Assembly (NCBI GenBank): GCA_027923505.1
Contig: BROI01000015.1
Coordinates: forward strand, 434,001-498,000
Reading direction: 5' to 3'
DNA: 64,000 nt
Source of the DNA: Mayamaea pseudoterrestris
Taxonomy: Eukaryota; Bacillariophyta; Bacillariophyceae; Sellaphorales; Sellaphoraceae
Shown here: one piece after another, positions 40,974 through 51,589 of the stretch
Layout: each line of letters opens with the position of its first letter
Numbering within the stretch: position 1 is the first letter of the stretch
Made by a program: the position numbers and the translations under genes
The notes under the pieces: model-generated
Database searches by the model: none
What the model was told of the DNA's origin: nothing
Seen by the model: only the letters and a program-made list of their open reading frames with translations

Positions 40974-41414
40974 CGTTTCCTCGAGTGTCAAAGCTGCTGC
41001 GAAAAGGATTACAAGCGTCGATGTTGATGTCTCGATTGCGTTCCGTTCGACAATCGCATGGCCATGCATCCACAAACAAGATCACGCGATGGAACTTGGA
41101 TATTTTAGTCTTGGTGCGACCTATTTGGAAGCGCTGCGACATTCACTACCTACCTCGGCAAGCTCGCCTGACAGTCGACTACGGAGGACAGCCAACGAAC
41201 AAAAGTAGCCGAACAAAGCCGACGGAACGAGCGATAGTCTAGTAGTGCTAGCAGGTTGGCCGAGGTACAAGGTATTGCTATGAGACGGCGAGCTTACTTG
41301 TACATCGTAATGTTACCATATGCATGAGGGAGTGAACCTCAAATCTGTTTACCTAAGTTTTGTTGTCGCCTTCAGATCCCCATCAATTAGAATGACTTTT
41401 CCCAAGCGCCATAT
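40974..41414. other. Intergenic region upstream of pyruvate carboxylase
   Basis: This 441 bp stretch holds the pyruvate carboxylase promoter and the 3' flank of the first helicase-associated gene. Plus-strand frames here are shadows of the transit-peptide exon. Confidence 0.4.
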
Positions 41415-42063
41415 TTAGTGATTCCAGGTGAAGCCCAAGCTGTCAAGGTCGGCAACCTGCTCTTGGGTCAACGCTCCATACTTTGTTGGATTCTTCTTCT
41501 TTTTCCGTTGCTTGTTGACCCAGCGGCCCAGCTTACGATTATCCTTGTACTTCTGGGGGACGTTGCAGTTCTAACAATTTCGTAGAGAGAAAGGGGTTGA
41601 GTGTTGATGAGCAAAGCATGACTTGACTTGAAGGCCAAGGTGCGAAACCATCGTTTCGTCCACCAGCACTTCATCTCAAATCACAAGCCTTCTGCCAAGC
41701 GCACGAATTAGTACTTACGCCGTAATGATCGTAGTAAACCTTCAAGTTATCTCTCGATTGAGCCCAAGTAAGCTTTTCTCCAGTATGCGGAAAACGTGGT
41801 CCGTGATTCGACGTTTGATGCAGCATCGATCTTGGCTGCTGTCGCTGTTGCAGGGGCGAATTGGGTCGTCGCATCTTGACGACGGCATTATGGTCATCGA
41901 ATGGTAGCTTGCGTCTCTGCTGCTTGCAACGAAAGATGTTGCTGTCAAAGGCTGGCTGGTCGAACCGGTGCCACTTTTCTTCGTATGAGTCGCCCCGCGT
42001 GAGTTGATTTTCGTACAACCACATGTTTTGCAGTGGAGTCAACTCGGAAATGAGAGTGGGCAT
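41415..42063 (-). CDS. Small helicase-associated (HA) domain protein
   Basis: Two exons (42063-41719 and 41570-41415) with a 148 bp intron give 166 residues from the first ATG; the frame is open back to about 42165 without an ATG. The C-terminal 65 residues form one HA domain: WAQSRDNLKVYYDHYG joined by splicing to NCNVPQKYKDNRKLGRWVN, then LTQEQVADLDSLGFTW. HA domains are short DNA-binding-like helical units, named from bacterial helicases and greatly multiplied in diatoms, often with no helicase attached. The N-terminal part is Gln/Arg/Pro-rich. A nuclear or regulatory role is inferred only. It stands in tandem with the related gene at 42673. Confidence 0.85.
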
Positions 42064-42672
42064 GGCGGAAAGTGGCGGAAACGAAAGGATTGAATGCTGG
42101 TCTGGCGCGTGGGTTTCTTGCGCGTAGGTGATGATCGGGGCAGTGAAGGTGCAGCGTTGCGTCAAGGTCAGGTCAATGCAGATGAAGCGTTTAGGTTAAC
42201 TCTTTGAATTAAAGGAGAACACGAGTAAACACTCAACACCCCACTCCTATCGCCACAGACACTGCCAAGCATGCAGTAATATGGAAGCGAGTGGCTTCCA
42301 GGATTATCCGCCGTCACAAATGATGCGAGGTGTTTTTGGTCGGCACGCAAGAATTTTGGCGATGTGTGACTGAAAACGGACACCGAACGGCAATGGGCCG
42401 ACGACACGACATGACGATTCGCTGCCTCCACTAATTTAAACTTGAAGCCAATTCCACAAGGATGGGGAGTATCGACGTAAAGTCGGCATGTCTGTACAAA
42501 TAATGCGAATTTAGTAATACGGAAGATTCTCAATGCGAAGTTGAGATTCGCTCGCCGATTCGTCATCGTGCACTTAGTACCTCTAGTGCACGAACGAAAA
42601 AGTGGAGGTTGAATAAAATCATATATATAAAACGTGTGTTTAGCCTGGCTGTGAATGAACTATCACGACGGT
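42064..42672. other. Spacer between two HA-domain genes
   Basis: 609 bp. A minus-strand open frame at 42168-42566 ends just before the first HA gene but has no recognisable domain and no splice link; it could be a 5' untranslated part. Otherwise nothing seen. Confidence 0.35.
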
Positions 42673-43263
42673 TCATACAAAGGCTGTTCGTATGGCCGCT
42701 TCAATTGGAGAATACACCGCCATGTCGTCTCCCGTTGTCTGCAACTCAGCGTTGTTTGGACACTGAAATCCTCCATGCTGCACTTCCGTATTTGCATCAA
42801 TCAATTGGTCCATATTTGCTGGCTCATTGTCACATGGCTGTTGTTGAGCTTGTCGTTCGGAAACTCCTTCAGGCTCATCCAATGGGATAGTGACAACCTT
42901 TTGTTTCGAAATTTTAGTGAGCGATCGGTGCGGTCGTACCCACTCAAAGCCGAGTTCTTCCAGCAAAGCCACACGATAAGGAGCGAGCTTCTGCTTTCGA
43001 TAAAACATGCGCTGATTCTCGACCCAGCGCGAAAGCGTTTTGTTGGCTGGGTCTTTCGAAATGACCTGAGAGTGACGAGGGAGGTGTATAATGTGAGCAA
43101 ACGAATCTCAATCTCCTGATTTCACCCATGTTTATCCAACTTGTTGTATGATATCGAGAGCTAGACAACTTACATTGCAGCTTCCATTCGCCTCTTTGTA
43201 TCGTTGCAGAGCGAGTAGTCGTTGCTGCCATCTCCGTTCGTACACAAGATCCGTTTCCGTCAT
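42673..43263 (-). CDS. Small helicase-associated (HA) domain protein
   Basis: Two exons (43263-43174 and 43065-42673) with a 108 bp intron give 160 residues. The HA domain is N-terminal here (about 8-75): ERRWQQRLLALQRYKEANGS, CN then VISKDPANKTLSRWVENQR, and LAPYRVALLEELGFEWVRP. The C-terminal 80 residues are Gln/Asn/acidic and look disordered. The intron falls inside the same HA loop as in the neighbour at 41415 but three residues further on. It shares its 563 bp upstream region with the divergent HAD gene. Confidence 0.85.
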
Positions 43264-43826
43264 GCTTGAGTCAACCGAAATGTTCTGTCTGCAACATATA
43301 TGCACAGATGTTCTTTAGAAATTTGACAACAAGTCCAAGCAACTTTAAACTCCGTACATCATAGATCTAAAGTGGACGATATCAGTCGTCGATTTTAGCG
43401 ACGACGGCTCGTTTTGCTCCGCTTTCGCCCATCCGCAGTTTGGCTGGCCCAAACGGTAGTCAAGCACAGCACCCACAAGCAACAATCAGCAATAGAAAGC
43501 TGTATCTATACGAATCTTAGCATACCTTTTGATTTGTCAACTGCTAACCAACAATCAATAGCTCTCCAAAGAATATTCAATCAATCGACTGCTGTTTCGG
43601 TTTTCGATTCGTCGATGGGCGAGGCGCGGCGATCGCGATTTGTGGTTGACCCTAACCTTGGATGACGTCTTAGTCGGGACTGTGATCCTCTTTCAGTCAG
43701 GTGAATCGTCAGCGGACAGACGCTGCCTTCACCGTCCTTCAACGACGACGTGCCATTCGACCATGAAGATCAAGACATCACTTGCGTAACAATTCGAGTC
43801 TTACATCAAGAAACAAGCGAATAAAC
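43264..43826. other. Divergent promoter between an HA-domain gene and the HAD gene
   Basis: 563 bp with no repeated or palindromic site that I could recognise. Confidence 0.4.
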
Positions 43827-45137
43827 ATGGCGAGAGTAGCAAGAAACAATCTCCCAATACTAGGATGTCTCGGATTGCTAGTCGGGACATCAGTAGCCTT
43901 TGTGCTAAAGCAAAATGCTCCTGGGATTCGGAATTCTGCTTTCGCATCGACGTCACAACTTTACACGACAAAAAAGACATTGGGATTGCTAACATTTGAC
44001 TTGGACGACTCGCTCTATCCGATCGCTCCTGTGCTAGAGGAAGCAAACGCTGCTTTCAAGCGGGCCATGGCACGATTCGGTTACGACGATGGAAACATTC
44101 AGCCTCAAGATATTGTGGATACGGCTCGTCAGATTCGCGAGGAATATCCACCCGAGGAAGCCGCTGTCTTGACACATACGGAAATTAGAACCTTGGCAAT
44201 TCGACGAAAGATGGAGGAATTTATTTTGAAGAAGAAGCTACAGGAAACGGCCGACTCGTGGGCGACTCAGCAAGAGGATTTGAGTCCAATTGTTGTCAAT
44301 TTTGCAAAGAAGTAAGTGATTGCCTTGACGCTCTCTTTTACGTATGATACGGATCCATAAGTTTACCTTTTCTATGGCTCACGTCGTTATTTGTTTCTCA
44401 ATAGATGGGCAAAGGAAGCTGTTTCGCCAAACGTTGTTCAGGCCGTGTTGAATGCTTGGGAAATGGAGCGACACCACGCCGCAGAGCGTCACCTCTACCC
44501 AGAAATGATTTCAGCATTGCAGGAAATCAAGCGCAACCACCCCGACGTTATCATTGGCGCAGTTACGGATGGACGAGCTAACCCAATGTTCATGACGTTT
44601 ACGCTGGCGCCATATTTCGACTTTTGTTTGAGCTGGGAGGATGATCAAGCGTCGCGCCGAAAGTTTTTTCAAGATCTTGGAAGCGCTGGAGGAAAGGAGG
44701 ATCTAAAATGGATTTATGACGCGGCATTGGAGAAGTATCAAGAGCTCAGTGCAGCTAAAATGGCTTTGTCAAACCAGTTGGAACCGAATCCCAACAAGAT
44801 TTGGATCCATTGCGGTGATGACCTGGCGTACGATGTGGGTGGAAGTGCGCAAAGCGGCGCCAAAACGATATTCTTGGAGCTTGCTGAAAAGTATGGCCAG
44901 ACCGCAAGGCAGCGCGTCGACCAACCCAACGTGCAGCCAAGTTGGAGTACGACACCAAAAGAGGAGCTTGAGAAGCGCCGCAGCATGAACGAGGTGGCAC
45001 GCAACCAAGTAGATGCGACTGTTAACTACCTGTCCAGGCTCCCGGAAGCCATTCAGGACATTATTGACAAGGAGAATGAGCGACTCTTGTCGTCAGGAAG
45101 TGGTCGAAGTGCAACCAAGGAGGAGGCTAGCGCATAA
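43827..45137 (+). CDS. Plastid-targeted HAD-superfamily hydrolase
   Basis: Two exons (43827-44311 and 44405-45137, 93 bp intron) give 405 residues. The N terminus has a signal-peptide-like stretch (LPILGCLGLLVGTSVAFVL) with an SVAF site resembling the ASAF plastid-import motif. HAD motif I is LLTFDLDDSLYPIAP (nucleophile Asp and the second Asp two residues on), motif II is GAVTDGRANP, and motif IV is IHCGDDLAYDVGGSAQSGAKT. The helical cap lies between. These enzymes mostly remove phosphate from small molecules; the substrate cannot be told. The last 70 residues extend past the core and are rich in charged residues. A start without an ATG slightly upstream is not needed. Confidence 0.88.
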
Positions 45138-45603
45138 ACGCACAGGTATAAATTAATATGTACTCTGCATACCCATTGTCTGTACTTGTTAGCTATGCTG
45201 TGCGCGTATAATTATCACTGCCGGAGCATCTCTTAGATTATTGAGTAGGGTAAAGCTTTTCCCCGATGTAAATGCACGATCACCCTTGTTCGGGGTAGAT
45301 TTTGTTGACGCCTTGCTTGAAGTGAGTGGCATCACCGAAAGAATTGACATTTCGCAAATGACTTTCGTGTCATGTAACTTATGCACGATTGGGTTGAACC
45401 ATTTGTTTCGATCATTGCCTTTGGGTGCGTCAGAGTTTAAATGACTTGTTTTCTTGCTTGAACTAGTTTGATTGGCTAGTCAGATCGGTGTCAGTCGGGT
45501 CAAGTGCGTTGGCAATTGCTGTGGTTGATTAGACCCTTTCGCATCTACATACTCGATTCATTTTGCTCACCGCGACGCGGTTGTCCGACAATCGACCACG
45601 AGG
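45138..45603. other. Intergenic region
   Basis: 466 bp between the HAD gene and the TPR-like gene; short frames only, nothing recognised. Confidence 0.4.
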
Positions 45604-46353
45604 ATGGATCAACTTGACTGCGCAGCTCTAAACAATGAGGGAGTATTTTACTTCCAGCAAGGAGAACTGGCGGCATCGTTAGCCAAGTTTCGCAGCGCTC
45701 TTGAGCTGACGATTGGGAGTTTGGAGCCCACAGTGACACCCGCCACAGAATCCTCGCAAAGCTGTGGTAGAGACGCTCCTTCAAGAAGTGTTAATCAACA
45801 CCGTCCAAGGGAAGGTAACAGCAGTATCGATTTCGTGTCCATCTTGCCTGTCGAAGATGTCATGTCTGGTCTGCAGACATACAACCGGCCGATTAACTTG
45901 GTGGCGACGCCAGCAGCGTATTCTTCGGACCCACTGGTGAACGCTACCGTTGTCTCGTCCATCATTCTCTTCAATCTCGCTTTGGTCTATCATTTGAAAG
46001 GGCTCGAAGGATCTGACGACACTAGCCGTTCGCGTCTTCTTTCGGCGCAGTCATTGTATACAAAATCACGAGCCCTTTTGGAGGAGGCTGGGTTCTCGTC
46101 GTATCAATCATGCGGCCACCCAGTGGTTGACATTCTAATCATGGCGATTCTCAACAATCAGGGACAATTGACCTTTTCTCTGTTGGACTATGAGCAGTCT
46201 CAAAAGTTTTTTGACTGTCTCGTCGTCTTTTGCTCAACCGTAAGACCTCAGGATCACCAACAAGACGATGGCGCTTTACTCGAATGGCACATGTCAGCCT
46301 TTCTCGTCAATGCTATAACGCTTCAACAACCCACGCATGCTTCAGCCGCGTAA
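45604..46353 (+). CDS. TPR-like helical-repeat protein of a diatom-type family
   Basis: Single exon, 249 residues. It opens with CAALNNEGVFYFQQGELAAS, a TPR-like helix pair, and later has ILFNLALVYHLKG and DILIMAILNNQGQLTF, further TPR-like turns. A disordered insert separates the first and second pairs. The same pattern (LNNRGVQLLALG and VFVHNLALARIGLG) is seen in the protein at 58631, so both belong to one family. TPR proteins bind partner peptides; no partner or role is visible. No signal peptide. Confidence 0.65.
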   Translation: MDQLDCAALNNEGVFYFQQGELAASLAKFRSALELTIGSLEPTVTPATESSQSCGRDAPSRSVNQHRPREGNSSIDFVSILPVEDVMSGLQTYNRPINLVATPAAYSSDPLVNATVVSSIILFNLALVYHLKGLEGSDDTSRSRLLSAQSLYTKSRALLEEAGFSSYQSCGHPVVDILIMAILNNQGQLTFSLLDYEQSQKFFDCLVVFCSTVRPQDHQQDDGALLEWHMSAFLVNAITLQQPTHASAA

Positions 46354-47258
46354 TGAGTAGCTACTTTCAACTCTACATTTGTACACATGCACAAACATGT
46401 GGCCCCTTCCGCACTCGCACGCCAACAACCTGATTCGCTAGCACCGCCATCAGCTACAAACTACAAACAAATTATGCTACTGTATGGAAAATAACCATTC
46501 TGCTACACTTTAAGTTTTTACAACGACACAAATGCCATCTGAAACTCACTATTCCGCGTTATCTAACCTGTACAACTAATATATTCTCTCCTTTGTGAGG
46601 TGGTGATGCACATTACCGTCAGGCTGCCTACACGCTGCTATTCTTACGCAATACTTTCCCTGCCATATGCGCTCTGTACTCGTACAGTAGTTGTCGAAGA
46701 CTTGTTCATACGGCGCTCCAAGGGCAGGCACTTTTGCTAAAACGCACTGCACGAACGCGTTTTACTCGTACGACGTACGCGTGCCTAGTAGCTTAATGAT
46801 GCTACGACAGTGTGACGTTTTGCGATTACGTGGAAAAGAAACGGACCTTTCTGCTTCATGGCGTTCGGCATCATTCGTTTAGCGCAAGCATATTGATACA
46901 AGTGTTTCTCCGATGAGCGCATGCAAGTATACATTGAGGGTCTTGCTGAATGCTTTTCTCGACCTTCGATTGGCTGAAAGTGTCTTGGGTGATTGACATT
47001 GGCGATAAACGCCTCGAAGAGCTACGGAGTACCAACCAGCTCTTGACATCATGTATCTCTTACATCATGGTCGCTGACCGCTTCTTCCTGATCGTAGAGT
47101 AGCTGCGAGAGACCATCCGCAAACGAGGCAGACTTTTCTAGGAACATAGTACGACCAGAAAGTTTGATAAGCCAAGGGAAAAGAGAAAACTTGGTTCACT
47201 ACTTGAGTTCACAACTATAGTAACTTCGATCTGCGGCAGGAAACAACCCGACTCGAAC
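46354..47258. other. Long intergenic region
   Basis: 905 bp without a supported gene. It contains CGTACGACGTACG at 46767-46779, a near-palindrome whose complement core also occurs in the intergenic region at 51826. It holds the promoter of the gene at 47259. Confidence 0.4.
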
Positions 47259-48698
47259 ATGACAAAGTCACAGCAAATAACAAGTAAAGATCGATCCAGA
47301 TCACGCTCTTTTATAACAATGACTAACGATCATGGATTCCAGCTCGACAATTTGCCTCAGACTGCGGTGAGGGATAGTAGCTTGCCCGAGATTATGCACG
47401 ACAATAGCGATGAGACCGTTGATTCCCTCGTCATGGCACGCCGCATGCTTCCAAGTCACAAGCCAAGTCGCATGCAAACTACAAATGGACAGGAGACTGC
47501 TGCCACCGAAGATATGGTGGAAGAGTCGGATCATGAACGGCTGGCATGCAGCTCATTCAAGGAGGAGCAGGTCTTTATCTCGCCGGTCAAAGTTTCGAAA
47601 GCAAAGGTGGAATTCTTCAACTCGCCGCAAGTTTTCGTCAAGGGCGACGCAGCTTCAGCCACACCAGGCAAAAGCCCAAACGGGGTCATGGAAGGACCTT
47701 ACGGCGATGATTGCATGCAGTATGGGAACGATTCAATGGATCTCGAAGCATTGACGGAATCGCCGGTCAAGACGCACCGACGAACGAAAAGCAGCGATGC
47801 CGATCCGTCAAGTACTCGCCGACGGTCTCGTGTCACAATTGATAAGGAAGACAAGACCGACAGTGCAGTCATCAGCAGTCCGCGACGAAGCAGCAGATTG
47901 ACCCGCGCTCCAGGTCTGCAGGGACGAAGTAGTGCTTCTGGTCGGGTGCTGGCATCGCCTCGTACACCTGAAATGGCGACGAAGACTTCTAAATTGCAAG
48001 CATTACAGGCTGGCGAGCAATGCATTGTATTTCCAAACTTTCAAGACTCATTCATTTCCACTGCGTCGTCCACTGATGCTGGCCCGTCTATGCCCTTTCA
48101 TGATTCTGCCTTTTCGTCATCGCAAGGTGAAAGCTTGCGACTGAGTCGAGAGAGCACGGATTCGGAAGATGAGCATATCTTTCACAGTCACAAGGAACAG
48201 AGACCAGTGTCACCATCAGCTCGTCGTTCGTCGCCGGTCCGGCGTCGATCTTCGCGACTAATGCGCGCGTCGCCGACTCAAAGAAGCACCCAGCAGCAGG
48301 CCCAGACTCTTGCGAGTGCTACTGATTTCGTCGTGGCTGCATCTCCACGACGAACCAACAGCCATCGTACATCGAAACGGCCTCCAACCTCTCCGACGCG
48401 TACATCCCGCAAGGTACAACCTCAGTTGCAGCAACCGATCGCTCCCGTCACTCGATACGAAATGGAACGTCAGCAGACACACGCTACGGACCTATTTGCC
48501 GAAATTAAGTCGAGTGCTGCTGACCGTCGTCGCCGGCGGCACTCGAGCATTGAACAGGTCATTTTGAAACAAAAGTGCACCTCTTCTGGGCACGAGGCGA
48601 GCGTGTTTGAACAAGCGTCGAAGGAGACTATGAATGATTTGTTCAACGACTCTTTCACCGAGTTGATTTGCTGGCGACGGGCGGGTGTTGAGTACTAG
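47259..48698 (+). CDS. Disordered Ser/Pro/Arg-rich protein of unknown function
   Basis: Single exon, 479 residues, mostly low-complexity. Repeated basic Ser-Pro blocks are visible (SSPRRSSRLTRAP, SSPVRRRSSRLMRASP, AASPRRTNSHRTSKRPP), and two SPVK sites fit CDK-type phosphorylation. A few short segments look more ordered: KVEFFNSPQVF near residue 120, and the C-terminal 60 residues (SSIEQVILKQKCTSSG, then MNDLFNDSFTELICWRR). The composition suggests a nuclear or chromatin-linked phosphoprotein, but this is inference. I do not recognise a family. Confidence 0.6.
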   Translation: MTKSQQITSKDRSRSRSFITMTNDHGFQLDNLPQTAVRDSSLPEIMHDNSDETVDSLVMARRMLPSHKPSRMQTTNGQETAATEDMVEESDHERLACSSFKEEQVFISPVKVSKAKVEFFNSPQVFVKGDAASATPGKSPNGVMEGPYGDDCMQYGNDSMDLEALTESPVKTHRRTKSSDADPSSTRRRSRVTIDKEDKTDSAVISSPRRSSRLTRAPGLQGRSSASGRVLASPRTPEMATKTSKLQALQAGEQCIVFPNFQDSFISTASSTDAGPSMPFHDSAFSSSQGESLRLSRESTDSEDEHIFHSHKEQRPVSPSARRSSPVRRRSSRLMRASPTQRSTQQQAQTLASATDFVVAASPRRTNSHRTSKRPPTSPTRTSRKVQPQLQQPIAPVTRYEMERQQTHATDLFAEIKSSAADRRRRRHSSIEQVILKQKCTSSGHEASVFEQASKETMNDLFNDSFTELICWRRAGVEY

Positions 48699-49258
48699 TT
48701 ACTAGTCTTAATAGTATTTGCATAAGTGTCTGCAGCCTATTATAAAGTAACTACCCTACTTGGCCACTGATTTTTAGCAAGCCCTGGTGATGGGTACATA
48801 GCTCCATCATTATTACACTTTCGCAGCCTCGTCATTTAAACGTACTCTACGTCCATCGTCCCCTTCTAGTTTTGACTCTTTTGGCAACGTCTGCATACTA
48901 TAAGTAGCTAAAATTTGCAGTACATATAATATATACTCTATCATACAACTACTGTTGGACGACTCTCTCCGAGCAATTTTAGCAGCTGCCGCGGGAGCTC
49001 GATCGAAGTGTCGGGTCGTCTCCGTATTCAACTCCGATGTGCCATAAGTGGATGACCCGAATCCTGACGCAGTCGAAACAGCTTTAGTATGGTCTACAAA
49101 GTAGAGGAGTATTTACTACGCGCCGGCATTCGTGTTTGCTTCGGATGGACGGCAAAATTTCGGTACGCCGGGAATGAAGGAGCCGAAGAGTTCCGGTCTG
49201 CATGCACCAATGGCAGCAACACTGCAATAGTCTATTGCTTCATTCGGCGCCTTAGACG
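48699..49258. other. Intergenic region
   Basis: 560 bp upstream of the CRAL-TRIO/bZIP gene; nothing recognised. Confidence 0.4.
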
Positions 49259-51589
49259 ATGAGCAATTCGCAGCAGTTTGACGACGATCAGTTCGAGAAT
49301 CGAGACGGAGGAGACGACGACGCAGTTACCGTCGCGTCGAGCGCCAATCAAAGCACGAGCCATACTCAGGCGGCAATTGAAAGGTTGACTCAGCAAGAGG
49401 AAAGAGCACTCTTGCAACTACAAGATGCTCTCGACTGCATGGTAGGAAACGCAGGCGGTAGTAGTGGTGGATATGTGGCGGATATCGACTACTCTGCCTA
49501 CATTACGGCTTGCGAGAGATGTCCGGAAATTTTGCAGAATCCATCCTTTCGCATACCCTTTTTGCGGCGGTTTAACATGGATCCATGGGCTGCAGCAAAA
49601 CGAATGATTTGTTACTGGACGGAACGGCATTTTCTGTTTGGTGATGCTGCGTTTCGGCCACTGACAATCGCCGTGCTACCCGCTCTTTTTCAAGAAGCTT
49701 CGATTGTATTGCTTCCTCATCGTGACAAGGAAGGCCGCAGCGTTTTGTTCCTCGACCGCTTGAAACTGAATTATGAGCAGCTCTGTGACGACAAGGGCAG
49801 AGCTCAGTGTTTATTCTACCTTTTGGACCTTGCTGTGCAACAAAACCCGACTGCATGTACCAAGGGAATCGTCGCACTTGCACTAGTTGCAAAACCTCCT
49901 AAATATGATACGGTGGCCAAGACGAAGGATGTTTCTTGGTGGGATTCTTTCTTTCAGTCGTTTAGTAACCTGTACGAGTGGAAGTTTCCAAGGCATTGCG
50001 TGCGGATTGCAACTCAAGCGATGCCAGTCCAAATATCCATGATACACATATGCACGCTTCCTCAATCAACTGGTGTCGGCTACTTGCGCACTGCAGCCGT
50101 CAATGTTTGCTTAAACATGATTGGGTCTTACTATAGTACTCTCACTAAAGTACATCATGGGAACAGGAAACCAGAGAGTTTCGAGGAAGACGATGATTCT
50201 GACGGAGCGGAAGGTGCAGACCAGTTTGCACGAATGCATCAAGCGTCACTGTTGCGACAATTGCGCCCGTACGGTCTTTTTAAGCGACAGCTACCTGAAG
50301 TCATTGGAGGATCGTTTACCATGCAAAACTTTGGGCAATGGATGCAACGCCAATCCAGTCAAGAAGCACGAAACTTCGCTTCCAAGGAGGAATTGCTGCA
50401 GCGCAAGCGCGAGATCAACCTTGTTCATTCGAGACAGAAGCGACAGAGACGGAGACAAGAACACGACGAGCTGGGCAATCAGTGCGAGCAGTTAAAAATC
50501 GAAAACCAGCATTCAAAGGCGGAAATTTATCGTCTCGAGACATTGCTTCGTCAAGCGAACGATATTGTGAGGCAACTTGAGCGGGAAGGAAACGATGGAT
50601 CAGTGGAAGTGACCTCATCATCCGAGGCAATATTTTCAAGTGTCTCCCATTCTGACTCGTCAGCCGTGCCTGTAACATCAATGGATAGTCCGGCGGTAGA
50701 TGACAATGAGCTTAGCGCGCGCATTGGCTTTGCGGAAGGTCAATCAATGATGCTGGATTCACAGTCAATCCCACTTTCCGCAACTTCAAACGCGACAATA
50801 AATTATGCGCTCCAACCGCAGTCTACAGCTTCTCCTCCGGTGGCAACGCAGCAGCCTGCCGCTCGCATGTATAACGCAGCAAACATGTTCTCCTCTCAGA
50901 GTACACACCAATTTTTACAAAGCGAAACAGCCTCTTCGTCGACTCCTCCGCCATCTCTGTCGCTGAGTGCGCCAATGCCCCACGTACCTGAGCCTTTAAC
51001 TGCACTTTTTGCGCACGATCAAAACATTCCATCCGCGGCCGATTTGTGCCAAGGGTTTTCGGACGACGAAGACGATCATGCGTTTAAGAATCAAATCCAA
51101 GATGTTGTTGAACCGCAACCTAATACGCTATGGAGTTCAATGCTTGGCTTGTTTCGGCAAAATACATTTGCAGGCGGGAATATGAACCAACCGCCCACCA
51201 TGGCTAGCGCTGCGGCTTCATCTAGCTATCAGGAGGCATCACGGCCTGTTTCGTCCGCAGTATTTGGCGACCATTATGCACACCACGACTTTCATCGGCC
51301 CTCAACTTTTGCCACTACCAGCCCCGCATCATATAGCTCACCAGGATGGCAAGTTACCACCACCACAACGATTGCTCCTCTCTCGCCGCAGCTGCAACAA
51401 CCATACCTTGGTCAAGATTGCCGCCCGCAGCATGGAAGTGATCGCTCACCAACGCAATGGTTCGAAACCGTGAACAAGTCTCCACTGACAGATTACTACA
51501 CGGATCGATCCAGCCCAGCATCGAGCTCAGCTGCGCCAACCATGGCTGCGTCGCAGTCGCCCGTCGACGCAGATTGGTACTCTTGGTAA
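49259..51589 (+). CDS. CRAL-TRIO (SEC14-like) domain fused to a bZIP domain
   Basis: Single exon, 776 residues. The N-terminal 40 residues are acidic. From about 70 to 310 there is a SEC14/CRAL-TRIO-like region: RRFNMDPWAAAKRMICYWTE (CRAL-TRIO N-terminal helices), IVLLPHRDKEGRSVLFLDR, YLLDLAVQQNPTACTKGIV, and VRIATQAMPVQISMIHICTL. From about 378 to 430 comes a basic region plus zipper: KREINLVHSRQKRQRRR with N-x7-R-x9-L spacing, then heptad positions L, L, S, L. The last 340 residues are Ser/Gln/Pro-rich with acidic patches, like an activation domain. CRAL-TRIO domains bind lipids or small hydrophobic ligands; bZIPs bind DNA as dimers. A ligand-sensing transcription factor is therefore a reasonable inference. 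One uninterrupted frame argues against an artefactual fusion. Confidence 0.82.
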   Translation: MSNSQQFDDDQFENRDGGDDDAVTVASSANQSTSHTQAAIERLTQQEERALLQLQDALDCMVGNAGGSSGGYVADIDYSAYITACERCPEILQNPSFRIPFLRRFNMDPWAAAKRMICYWTERHFLFGDAAFRPLTIAVLPALFQEASIVLLPHRDKEGRSVLFLDRLKLNYEQLCDDKGRAQCLFYLLDLAVQQNPTACTKGIVALALVAKPPKYDTVAKTKDVSWWDSFFQSFSNLYEWKFPRHCVRIATQAMPVQISMIHICTLPQSTGVGYLRTAAVNVCLNMIGSYYSTLTKVHHGNRKPESFEEDDDSDGAEGADQFARMHQASLLRQLRPYGLFKRQLPEVIGGSFTMQNFGQWMQRQSSQEARNFASKEELLQRKREINLVHSRQKRQRRRQEHDELGNQCEQLKIENQHSKAEIYRLETLLRQANDIVRQLEREGNDGSVEVTSSSEAIFSSVSHSDSSAVPVTSMDSPAVDDNELSARIGFAEGQSMMLDSQSIPLSATSNATINYALQPQSTASPPVATQQPAARMYNAANMFSSQSTHQFLQSETASSSTPPPSLSLSAPMPHVPEPLTALFAHDQNIPSAADLCQGFSDDEDDHAFKNQIQDVVEPQPNTLWSSMLGLFRQNTFAGGNMNQPPTMASAAASSSYQEASRPVSSAVFGDHYAHHDFHRPSTFATTSPASYSSPGWQVTTTTTIAPLSPQLQQPYLGQDCRPQHGSDRSPTQWFETVNKSPLTDYYTDRSSPASSSAAPTMAASQSPVDADWYSW

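Noticed and set aside
42168-42566. Minus-strand frame before the first HA-domain gene as its first exon
   Set aside because: No domain, and I found no splice pair that joins it in frame.
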